Of a stretch of DNA of 56,338 bases, positions 35,061 to 42,000 are shown one piece after another (the stretch's first letter is position 1; each line of letters starts with the position of its first letter). Origin of the DNA: Ruminococcus sp. (GTDB lineage: Bacteria > Bacillota > Clostridia > Oscillospirales > Acutalibacteraceae). The DNA lies in the NCBI GenBank assembly GCA_017464765.1, contig JAFTYK010000048.1, forward strand, positions 1-56,338. The letters are read 5' to 3'. Made by a program: the position numbers and the translations under genes. The notes under the pieces are model-generated. The model had not been told where the DNA came from and did no database searches. It saw nothing but the letters and a program-made list of their open reading frames with translations.

Positions 35061-36269
35061 ATGAAAATATTAGTTATCAATGCTGGTAGTTCATCACTTA
35101 AATATCAGCTCATCGACATGGAAACTGAAAAGATGATTGCTAAAGGCAATTGTGAGCGTGTAGGACAGGAAGGTTCTTTCATAGGTCACAAGACTGCTGA
35201 CGGCAGATCTTTTGAGAAAGAAGCTGTTATGGAAAACCACGCTCAGGCATTTATGGTTGTTAAGGACGCTCTTCTTGATAGTGAATACGGCGTTATTAAG
35301 TCTCTTGACGAGGTTTCGGCTATTGGACATCGTGTAGTGCAAGGTGGTTCAATATTTAAAACATCTGTTCTTATCGACGATCAGGTTTTAGCTGATATCG
35401 ATAGCTTAAGCCCACTCGCACCACTTCATAACCCTGCACACGTTCAGGCTATGAAGGGATGTATCGAAGTTTTCGGTAAGGATACACCGATGGTTGCTGT
35501 ATTTGATACATCTTTCCATTCAACTATGCCTGAAAAAGCATATATGTACGCTGTTCCTTACGAGTTCTACGAGAAGTATGCTGTTAGAAGATACGGCGCT
35601 CATGGTACATCACACCGCTATGTATCTCAGGAAATGGCTAACATTATGGGCAAGGATATCAAGGACCTTAAGATCATCACTTGCCACATCGGTAACGGCT
35701 CATCTATCACTGCTGTAGACGGTGGTAAGGTTGTTGATACATCTATGGGTCTTACACCACTTGATGGTATTATGATGGGTACAAGAACAGGTTGTCTCGA
35801 CCCTTCAGTTGTAACATTTATCGCTGATAAAGAAAACCTTTCTCCTAAAGAGATGGATACTCTTCTTAATAAGAAATCGGGCTTACTCGGTGTATCAGGT
35901 GTATCTTCTGATGACCGTGACGTTTCTGCTGCTGAAGAAGAAGGTAACGAGCGCGCACATCTTGCTCACGAAATGCTTTACTACCAGATTGCTAAGTATA
36001 TCGGTCAGTATTACGTTGCTATGGGCGGTTGTGATGCTATTGTATTTACAGCTGGTTTAGGTGAGAATCAGCCACAGCTTCGTAAGAGAGTTTGTGATTA
36101 TCTCAAAGTCTTCGGTGTTAAGATGAACGAGGAGTTCAATGCTACTGCTATGCGCGGTGTTACAGGTCAGCTTTCAACAGATGATTCTACTATCCGTGTT
36201 GAGCTTATCGCAACTAACGAGGAGCTTGTTATCGCTAGAGATACACAAGAAATCGTTAGCGCACTTTAA
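35061..36269 (+). CDS. ackA: Acetate kinase
   Basis: It converts acetyl phosphate and ADP to acetate and ATP. Signatures visible are NAGSSSLKYQL at the N-terminus, RRYGAHGTSHRYV, and GNGSSITAVDGG with MGLTPLDGIMMGTRTG. At 402 residues it is full length. Codon use suggests high expression. The usual partner pta is not adjacent, and the gene has its own promoter and terminator. Confidence 0.98.
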   Translation: MKILVINAGSSSLKYQLIDMETEKMIAKGNCERVGQEGSFIGHKTADGRSFEKEAVMENHAQAFMVVKDALLDSEYGVIKSLDEVSAIGHRVVQGGSIFKTSVLIDDQVLADIDSLSPLAPLHNPAHVQAMKGCIEVFGKDTPMVAVFDTSFHSTMPEKAYMYAVPYEFYEKYAVRRYGAHGTSHRYVSQEMANIMGKDIKDLKIITCHIGNGSSITAVDGGKVVDTSMGLTPLDGIMMGTRTGCLDPSVVTFIADKENLSPKEMDTLLNKKSGLLGVSGVSSDDRDVSAAEEEGNERAHLAHEMLYYQIAKYIGQYYVAMGGCDAIVFTAGLGENQPQLRKRVCDYLKVFGVKMNEEFNATAMRGVTGQLSTDDSTIRVELIATNEELVIARDTQEIVSAL

Positions 36270-36301
36270 GTTCGAAATTGGAATAATAAACGCTAAAAAT
36301 T

Positions 36302-36329
36302 ATGCCGTCGGTTTTCCGACGGCATTTTT
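36302..36329 (+). terminator. Intrinsic terminator after ackA
   Basis: A 10-bp perfect stem (ATGCCGTCGG at 36302-36311 with CCGACGGCAT at 36316-36325), a TTTT loop and a TTTTG tail. Confidence 0.9.
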
Positions 36330-36330
36330 G

Positions 36331-36558
36331 CTATATTGGGTTTGATGTTAAGTCTGAGTCGCCTGCTTCGGTGTGGTCTCTGAAAAGAAGAGAAATACAC
36401 CATAGTGCAGAAAGACCGACAACAACATAGATGATTCTGCTTATAATACCTGTTTGTCCGCCACATATCCACGCAACAATGTCGAATTTGAAAAGTCCGA
36501 CACTGCCCCAGTTGATACCGCCAATAACAAGTAAGCTTAGCGCGATTTTATCCAGCAT
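36331..36558 (-). CDS. DUF378 family small membrane protein
   Basis: A 75-residue protein with two helices. The motif LLVIGGINWGSVGLFKFDIV is diagnostic of DUF378, and the second helix follows RIIYVVVGLSALW. The function is unknown. It has a strong SD (TAGGAGG). Its stop codon lies 2 bp beyond the convergent ackA terminator. Confidence 0.88.
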   Translation of the reverse strand: MLDKIALSLLVIGGINWGSVGLFKFDIVAWICGGQTGIISRIIYVVVGLSALWCISLLFRDHTEAGDSDLTSNPI

Positions 36559-36626
36559 ATTAAAACCTCCTAAAATTTATAGGCTGTTTTAATATTCTTA
36601 GTAATAACAGCGAAAATATACTCTTC

Positions 36627-37019
36627 TTAAATGGTAAATATCGCAAAAACTGTTGCAATAATTCCGAGAATCAACATTACAAGACCGATAAAACCTGTGA
36701 TTCTTTGAGCTTTTTGAATTTTATTTTTTTCAATCATAACATCAGCGGGAACAGGGAAGAGTATGTAAAGAAACCCCAGTATAACTAGCGGTATAGCGAC
36801 CATAAACGCTCCTGTTTCCTTGTAGAAAGAAAAAACAAACAGTCCGATACCGATCGACATTACCGAAATTGAGTTGATAATCGACATAATAGTCGTGATT
36901 TTTTCTCTCATATCATAAAAATCGTTTGCTTTATTCTGACAATCGTCGCAGCAGTAAATATCATGATATGAAATTTCTTTAGCACAGTATTCACATTTTT
37001 TCAAGATTTTCACCTTCAT
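36627..37019 (-). CDS. Zinc-ribbon membrane protein, function unknown
   Basis: A 130-residue protein. The N-terminal half-ribbon CEYCAKEISYHDIYCCDDC may bind zinc, followed by a short amphipathic segment and three hydrophobic helices. No SD precedes the ATG; the inferred promoter would leave only a 9-nt leader. An alternative start is the GTG at 37013. I do not recognise the family. Confidence 0.65.
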   Translation of the reverse strand: MKVKILKKCEYCAKEISYHDIYCCDDCQNKANDFYDMREKITTIMSIINSISVMSIGIGLFVFSFYKETGAFMVAIPLVILGFLYILFPVPADVMIEKNKIQKAQRITGFIGLVMLILGIIATVFAIFTI

Positions 37020-37034
37020 ATAGATAATGCATAA

Positions 37035-37063
37035 ATGTTATCACAAAATTTGTATATTTTCAA
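37035..37063 (-). promoter_or_regulatory. Promoter of the 36.6 kb zinc-ribbon gene
   Basis: On the minus strand TTGAAA (37063-37058), 17-bp spacer, TAACAT (37040-37035). The transcript should start near 37028, almost at the start codon. Confidence 0.5.
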
Positions 37064-37145
37064 CGATATATCTGTAAATATATTTATAACTTTCTTTTTA
37101 TTTAAATTGAATAAATATCTTGATTAAATTTGTACGAAATATGAA

Positions 37146-37174
37146 TTGAATGATATATGTATTTGATGTATAAT
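37146..37174 (+). promoter_or_regulatory. SigA-type promoter of the amylase gene
   Basis: TTGAAT (37146-37151), 17-bp spacer, perfect TATAAT (37169-37174). The inferred leader is about 52 nt and ends with a strong SD AGGAGGT. I find no cre-like site. Confidence 0.75.
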
Positions 37175-37232
37175 TAACAATGAAGAAAATGAAGCTTTAT
37201 GCTTTCTTCTAACAAAACCTCAGGAGGTAAAC

Positions 37233-39506
37233 ATGAAAACAAAAAAAATCATTAGTTTGATGCTTGCTGTAATTATGGTGGTTTCTTGTGTTGCTGTCAG
37301 CTTTACTGCTGTTAGCGCAAAAACTAACTATAACGAGTATGAAAAAATGCTCGAAGACATCAAACCGGAAAACAAGTACGGTCTTGAAGATACCGTAAAT
37401 GAAGGTAAGATTATTCAGGCTTGGAACTGGTCTTACGCGAATATTGAGAAGAACCTTGAAAAGCTCGCTGAACAGGGCTTTACAACAATTCAGGTTTCTC
37501 CTCCAAACGAACTCAAAATGCCTACAAAGGGCGTTAAGGTTTGTGAGCCTGCTGTTGGCGGTATCGCTCCAAACGGTTGGTGGATGTTCTATCAGCCTGC
37601 AGGTTTCCAGCTCAACGAGAGTGAAGACAACGCTCTTGGTACAAAATCTGAATTCAAGCAGATGGTTAATAAAGCTCACGAATTAGGTCTTAAGATTATC
37701 GTTGACGCTGTTATCAACCATATGGGTACAGACGACGACCATATTGGCATTTATGATAATGACTCACTTGACCCTATGGACCACGTTAACCCACGTGCTG
37801 CTGAGTTCGAGCCTGAACTCTTGGCTGCAAAAGCTTTCCATGATCCATGGGTTGATATGACTTATAAAGAGAACTACTGGGACGGTTGGTCAGACTACGA
37901 TATCGAAGAAGATTTGACTCAGCATTGTACATCAGGTCTTCCTGACCTTGCTACAGAGACAAAACTTGTTCAGGACGTTATCTATGAGTACTTTGAAGAG
38001 CTTGTTGGCGAGTGTGGAGTTGATGGTTTCCGTTTTGACGCTGCTAAGCACATCGAGACAGTTCACGATACATATTTTGCATCTGACTTCTGGGAGAATA
38101 CACTCCAGAAAATCAGAGCTGCTCATCCTGATAAAGAATGCTACGCTTATGGCGAAATCCTCAACAAGTGCGGTGACGGTCGTGCGTTCTCTGAGTACAC
38201 AGAGCTTATGGATGTTACTGACTCTTCATCTTACTGGGGAATTAAAGACGCTGTTCAAAAGAACGGTAATGGCGGTAACTCTATTCCTTACTATCAGTCA
38301 GAGGCTGATGGTTGTGATCCAAAGACTGTAAACTTCACAAAAGAAAATGTTATCCAGTGGAACGAATCCCACGATACATACATCGATGGTGGTACATCTT
38401 CTCTTACAGTTCAGCAGAGAAACAAAATCTGGGCTTTAACAGCTGCTAGACAGACTATCACAGGCGTATACTTTGCTCGTCCTGACGATAAGACTGGTGC
38501 TGATCGCGCTGCTATCGAGAAGATTTGTGCTAACATTACTCTTGGTGACGCTGCTTTAACAAGCTGGACTACACCTGAAGTTAAGGCTGTTAACCAGTTT
38601 GATAACTATTTTGGCGATGCTGCTGAGTATAACTCGGTTCAGGATAAGGTTACTGTTATTGAACGTGGTAATCTGGGTGCTACTCTTGTTAACCTTAGCG
38701 GTACAAAAAAGACTGTTAGCCTTAAGAACAACACTCTTGCTGATGGTACTTATATTGACTCTATCACAAAGAACAGATTTGAAGTTGCTGATGGTAAAAT
38801 CACAGGCTCAATCGGTTCTACAGGTATTGCTTGTATCTACTATGCTGAGGATACAGAACCTGTTATTCCAGAAAAGCCGTTCAATCTTAAAGACGTAGAT
38901 GTATCTTCAGGTAACTATCCTGTAGCTGAAGGATACAATACAATTGTCTACTCAGCAAAAGGCTGGACAAGTGCTTACATTTATGCTTGGGTTAAAGGTA
39001 CAGAAAATAATATCGTAGCTTGGCCAGGCGAGGAAATGAAGTTTGCGCTTACTAATGACTATGGTGAGAATCAGTTTGTTGCTTACATTCCTGTTGAATA
39101 TGATTGCTATATCATCAACGATGGTAATGGCGACCAGACTGTTGACCTTACTGTTACAGATAGTCTCGGTATGTATATGAATGTTAAGAATTCTGAGGGT
39201 AAATGGACAATCGGTACTTGGGATCCTAACTTCTATCCGTTCGAGATTCCTAAGCCATCAGAGTCTGAAGATGAGTATATGGTTGGTGACGTTGACTCGA
39301 GTGGCTCTATCGAGATTATGGACGCTACTATCATTCAGAGACACTTATCTGAGATTGTAACTCTTGAAGGTCTTGATTTAATGGCTGCTGATACTGATGG
39401 TGATGGTGCTGTTGCTGTTATGGACGCTACTTATGTACAGAGATATATTGTTCAAAAGGGCGACGAGAATAATATCGGAGAAATTATTCCTATTCCTGCT
39501 CCATAA
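37233..39506 (+). CDS. Secreted GH13 alpha-amylase with CBM26-like domain and type I dockerin
   Basis: A 757-residue extracellular enzyme. A signal peptide spans residues 1-29 (cleavage after VSA). The GH13 catalytic domain follows with region I DAVINH (158-163), nucleophile D269 in GFRFDAAKH, acid/base E308 in YGEIL, and H380-D381 in NESHD. Residues of about 550-675 look like a CBM26 starch-binding domain (AYIYAWVKG..VAWPGEEM). The C-terminal dockerin (about 682-742) has two calcium loops, DVDSSGSIEIMDA and DTDGDGAVAVMDA. The dockerin implies docking to a cohesin scaffold, as in the ruminococcal amylosome. No cohesin gene is in the window. Confidence 0.93.
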   Translation: MKTKKIISLMLAVIMVVSCVAVSFTAVSAKTNYNEYEKMLEDIKPENKYGLEDTVNEGKIIQAWNWSYANIEKNLEKLAEQGFTTIQVSPPNELKMPTKGVKVCEPAVGGIAPNGWWMFYQPAGFQLNESEDNALGTKSEFKQMVNKAHELGLKIIVDAVINHMGTDDDHIGIYDNDSLDPMDHVNPRAAEFEPELLAAKAFHDPWVDMTYKENYWDGWSDYDIEEDLTQHCTSGLPDLATETKLVQDVIYEYFEELVGECGVDGFRFDAAKHIETVHDTYFASDFWENTLQKIRAAHPDKECYAYGEILNKCGDGRAFSEYTELMDVTDSSSYWGIKDAVQKNGNGGNSIPYYQSEADGCDPKTVNFTKENVIQWNESHDTYIDGGTSSLTVQQRNKIWALTAARQTITGVYFARPDDKTGADRAAIEKICANITLGDAALTSWTTPEVKAVNQFDNYFGDAAEYNSVQDKVTVIERGNLGATLVNLSGTKKTVSLKNNTLADGTYIDSITKNRFEVADGKITGSIGSTGIACIYYAEDTEPVIPEKPFNLKDVDVSSGNYPVAEGYNTIVYSAKGWTSAYIYAWVKGTENNIVAWPGEEMKFALTNDYGENQFVAYIPVEYDCYIINDGNGDQTVDLTVTDSLGMYMNVKNSEGKWTIGTWDPNFYPFEIPKPSESEDEYMVGDVDSSGSIEIMDATIIQRHLSEIVTLEGLDLMAADTDGDGAVAVMDATYVQRYIVQKGDENNIGEIIPIPAP

Positions 39507-39526
39507 TTGCATTATACTTAAATTTT

Positions 39527-39554
39527 AGGCGGGCGCATAAGCGTCCGCCTTTTT
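39527..39554 (+). terminator. Intrinsic terminator after the amylase gene
   Basis: A 10-bp stem with one G-U pair (AGGCGGGCGC at 39527-39536 with GCGTCCGCCT at 39541-39550), an ATAA loop and a T tract. Confidence 0.88.
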
Positions 39555-39576
39555 AGTGTACTTTTTCTGTTTTATG

Positions 39577-39699
39577 TGATATAATAACTTCACGACATAA
39601 GCAAAAGTCTTATTATACAAGCCTTTTGATGTCTGAGAGAACATTGAATCAAAACGGAGCTATAAGTTAGTAATTCCATTTTTAGGTTTATGATATAAT
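39577..39699 (+). promoter_or_regulatory. Two extended -10 promoter elements upstream of the DUF1643 gene
   Basis: TGATATAAT occurs at 39577-39585 and again at 39691-39699; both fit an extended -10 (TGnTATAAT), and neither has a good -35. Between them an imperfect hairpin pairs GACAT/CAAAAG with CTTTTGATGTC (39594-39633). The downstream copy would give a leader of about 23 nt. Confidence 0.4.
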
Positions 39700-39728
39700 C
39701 ACTGTATTCTACATTTTTGGAGGAAATT

Positions 39729-40346
39729 ATGCATATTCCGTCTGCTGATACAATCGATATCCCTGTATTAACATTTGATAAGGCTTTGGTGGTGAAACAC
39801 CCAGAACAGTATGATGTTGAAAAATGGCTTTATGTGCCTGATTTTTACAGTGAGTATCGTTACATTTTGGGGACAAAAGGTGAAAATCCTCTGATTTGTA
39901 TCGGAATAAATCCTTCGACTGCGGCTCCTGATGATTTGGACAACACTTTGAAGTCTGTTGAAAGAATTGCTTTGCACAATGGTTATGATAGCTTTATTAT
40001 GTTCAATGTTTATGCTCAGCGTGCAACCAATCCTGATGATATGGAAAAGATGTTTAATGAGTTTCTACATAACGAAAACATGAAAGCTTTTGAGTATGTT
40101 CTTAAGCTTTCTAAAGGGAAACCGTCAATCTGGGCTGCGTGGGGAAGTATTATTGAAAAACGTGATTATCTTAGTGATTGCGTTTTAACGATGGCAGAGA
40201 TAGGAAAAAGGTATGGAGCCTTGTGGTACAGTGCAGGAAAGATTTCTAAAAAGGGCCATCCGCACCATCCGTTGTATCTCAGAAAAGACAGTTCTTTAGA
40301 TTCATTTGATATTGATAAATATTGTATTGAAATATTAGGCTTTTAA
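39729..40346 (+). CDS. DUF1643 family protein
   Basis: A 205-residue protein. The segment CIGINPSTAAPDDLDNTLKSVERIA and later ALWYSAGKISKKGHPHHPLYL are typical of DUF1643. The family is uncharacterised; it is frequent on mobile elements but also chromosomal. The ATG at 39729 is chosen because GGAGGA lies at 39719-39724, after the upstream in-frame TTG at 39717. It is flanked by terminators and is a single transcription unit. Confidence 0.85.
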   Translation: MHIPSADTIDIPVLTFDKALVVKHPEQYDVEKWLYVPDFYSEYRYILGTKGENPLICIGINPSTAAPDDLDNTLKSVERIALHNGYDSFIMFNVYAQRATNPDDMEKMFNEFLHNENMKAFEYVLKLSKGKPSIWAAWGSIIEKRDYLSDCVLTMAEIGKRYGALWYSAGKISKKGHPHHPLYLRKDSSLDSFDIDKYCIEILGF

Positions 40347-40350
40347 AGGA

Positions 40351-40380
40351 AAACGCACCTTATCAAAAGGTGCGTTTTTT
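40351..40380. terminator. Terminator between the convergent DUF1643 and degV genes
   Basis: An 11-bp perfect stem (AAACGCACCTT at 40351-40361 with AAGGTGCGTTT at 40367-40377), a 5-nt loop and T6. The opposite strand has a shorter T-rich flank, so it may also serve degV. Confidence 0.88.
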
Positions 40381-40389
40381 GTGTATGAT

Positions 40390-41229
40390 TTACTTCTCAA
40401 ATCCCACGAGCATTCCGCCGTTTTCGGCATAAAAACTACATAACCCGTAGGTAACGTCGATTGAGATATCAGCGCTTGGGAAACGATTTATAATTAGCTG
40501 TTTTAATGTGTTGGCACCATCTTCGTTGAAACAATGGTCGATTCTTACCTTACCGCCATTGTAACCCTCGCTTAGCATTCTTTCGAACAATTTTGAGTAT
40601 GCTTTTTCAGCACCACGAGGCTTATCGAGTGGCTGAAGATCACCAATATCACTGGCTTTGCCGACTATTCTGATACCAAGCAAACCTGCAGCTTTTGCAA
40701 CAATTGGGTTGCATCTGCCGTTTCTTGCTAGGTTGTTAAGACATTCGAGCGAGAAAGCAAGTCCTGTATTCTTTGTGTATTCCTGAAGTGATGTGCATAT
40801 ATCTTCGAAGCTTAAGTTCTTTTCCTTGAGTTCAATTGCTCTTTCAATAATAAGCTTAAGCTCAGGACCTGCTGAAAGGGAATTAAGTACAAAAACTTTT
40901 CGGTCTTTATACTTTTCTATATATTCATCCCTTGCTATGCAAGCTGCGTTGTAACTGCCTGAAAGGGTGCCTGTGATTGTAATGCAGATTACGTTTTCAG
41001 CGTCAGCGAACGCGTCTAGATAATCGGCGACTGATGGACAAGCAGTTGAAGATTTCCCTTTGTATGATTCTAGGTATTTTACCATGTCTTCGATTTTAAG
41101 CTTTGTATCATCAACATACTCTGTTTTGTCTGTGATGATTTTTAGTGGTACTGACTGAAAAGGTATCGTGCTTTTGAAATTTATTGCATCAGCCGAAGAG
41201 TCGGCAACTATTTTGACATCTACACTCAT
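40390..41229 (-). CDS. DegV family fatty-acid-binding protein
   Basis: A 279-residue DegV/FakB-type protein. The N-terminal VADSSADA motif and the ITGTLSGSYNAA segment are the lipid-head-group binding signatures. Such proteins present fatty acids to the kinase FakA for incorporation into phospholipid; no fakA is here. It has a strong promoter whose spacer is filled by a 21-bp palindrome, and it diverges from a DUF1836 gene that may encode its regulator. Confidence 0.9.
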   Translation of the reverse strand: MSVDVKIVADSSADAINFKSTIPFQSVPLKIITDKTEYVDDTKLKIEDMVKYLESYKGKSSTACPSVADYLDAFADAENVICITITGTLSGSYNAACIARDEYIEKYKDRKVFVLNSLSAGPELKLIIERAIELKEKNLSFEDICTSLQEYTKNTGLAFSLECLNNLARNGRCNPIVAKAAGLLGIRIVGKASDIGDLQPLDKPRGAEKAYSKLFERMLSEGYNGGKVRIDHCFNEDGANTLKQLIINRFPSADISIDVTYGLCSFYAENGGMLVGFEK

Positions 41230-41263
41230 ATAAATTCTCCAAATACATTTTTTTTGTATTGTG

Positions 41264-41292
41264 ATTATACAGGTTTTTCAAAAACCTGTCAA
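41264..41292 (-). promoter_or_regulatory. Consensus promoter of degV
   Basis: On the minus strand TTGACA (41292-41287), 17-bp spacer, TATAAT (41269-41264): a perfect SigA consensus. Such a promoter would be strong unless repressed. Confidence 0.85.
41269..41289. promoter_or_regulatory. 21-bp palindromic operator in the degV promoter spacer
   Basis: ACAGGTTTTT, C, AAAAACCTGT: 10-bp arms (41269-41278 and 41280-41289) around a single central base, perfectly complementary. It exactly fills the space between the -10 and -35 of degV. A dimeric repressor bound here would block RNA polymerase. Confidence 0.7.
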
Positions 41293-41293
41293 G

Positions 41294-41339
41294 GGGTTAT
41301 CAAAAAATCAACACGGGTTATCACTTGACAAAATGATAA
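41294..41339. promoter_or_regulatory. Repeated GGGTTATCA boxes between the divergent promoters
   Basis: GGGTTATCA occurs at 41294-41302 and again at 41315-41323, 21 bp apart, which is two helical turns. The second copy's TTATCA also pairs with TGATAA at 41334-41339, straddling the -35 box of the DUF1836 promoter. This looks like an activator or repressor binding array. Confidence 0.5.
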
Positions 41340-41352
41340 TTTGATGTATAAT
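41325..41352 (+). promoter_or_regulatory. Consensus promoter of the DUF1836 gene, giving a leaderless mRNA
   Basis: TTGACA (41325-41330), 16-bp spacer, TATAAT (41347-41352). Only 7 bp separate the -10 from the ATG at 41360, so transcription should begin at or next to the start codon. Confidence 0.75.
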
Positions 41353-41359
41353 ACCTCAT

Positions 41360-41893
41360 ATGGAAAACGATAAGATTTTTGTGTCGGCCGATGGTGTATC
41401 TCAGTTTCGTTTACCTCGATTTACTGAAATACCTAATGTCGGTCTGTACCTCGAACAAACAACTAAATATATAAATGGTTTTCTTTCGCCTATCGGTTTT
41501 GAGATAACTAGTTCAATGATCAGGAATTATGTAAAAAAGGGACTTGTGAAGAACCCTGTACAAAAGCAGTATTACTCTGATCATATAGGTCATTTGATTG
41601 TTATCACTATTTTGAAAAATGTTATCTCGCTTGAGAATATAGCTACGCTTTTTGTTAATCAGCAGAAGGTTTACACTGACGCGGTGGCTTACGACTATTT
41701 TTGTATGGAACTTGAGAATATGTTGTCGTTTCAATTTGGGCTTAAAGATAGTGTGGATAAAGTCGGAAGTACTTCTTCTATGGAAAAGAAAATGTTACGT
41801 AGTGCGATTATCGCTGTGTCACATATTATTTATCTTAAGCACTGTTTTTTAGAGATTTCTACGAACAAAGAACTTGAGAATTTAGCACCCTGA
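41360..41893 (+). CDS. DUF1836 family putative regulator
   Basis: A 177-residue DUF1836 protein. The first third includes FRLPRFTEIPNVGLYLEQT and ITSSMIRNYVKKGLVK, which resembles a MerR-like winged helix; helices follow. The family is thought to be regulatory. No SD is visible, and the promoter sits so close that the mRNA is probably leaderless. It diverges from degV across 130 bp of operator-like DNA, which suggests it controls degV, itself or both. Confidence 0.82.
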   Translation: MENDKIFVSADGVSQFRLPRFTEIPNVGLYLEQTTKYINGFLSPIGFEITSSMIRNYVKKGLVKNPVQKQYYSDHIGHLIVITILKNVISLENIATLFVNQQKVYTDAVAYDYFCMELENMLSFQFGLKDSVDKVGSTSSMEKKMLRSAIIAVSHIIYLKHCFLEISTNKELENLAP

Positions 41894-41915
41894 GAAAATT
41901 TAGGGTGCTTTTTTA
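41884..41915 (+). terminator. Terminator overlapping the end of the DUF1836 gene
   Basis: An 8-bp perfect stem (AGCACCCT at 41884-41891 with AGGGTGCT at 41902-41909) and TTTTTTAT. The 5' arm encodes the last residues and the first base of the stop codon. Confidence 0.85.
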
Positions 41916-41935
41916 TCCCCTTGATAGTGCTGAGT

Positions 41936-41964
41936 TTGACAAAATATGGTTATTACTGTAAAAT
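41936..41964 (+). promoter_or_regulatory. SigA-type promoter of the substrate-binding protein gene
   Basis: TTGACA (41936-41941), 17-bp spacer, TAAAAT (41959-41964). The leader is about 30 nt, with the SD AAAGGA. Confidence 0.75.
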
Positions 41965-42000
41965 GCAAACGTTAGATAAAATAGGGAAAGGATAGTTTTT

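Noticed and set aside
37020-37232. A riboswitch or cre site in the 213-bp gap before the amylase.
   Set aside because: The leader after the promoter is only about 52 nt and contains just a short weak hairpin, and I found no sequence fitting the CcpA cre consensus.
37209-37679. A 156-codon minus-strand frame over the amylase start.
   Set aside because: It overlaps the signal peptide and catalytic domain of a certain gene and shows no family features.
39729-40346. DUF1643 gene as evidence of a mobile element.
   Set aside because: The family often travels on mobile elements, but its neighbours, terminators and codon use here look chromosomal, and no mobility genes are present.
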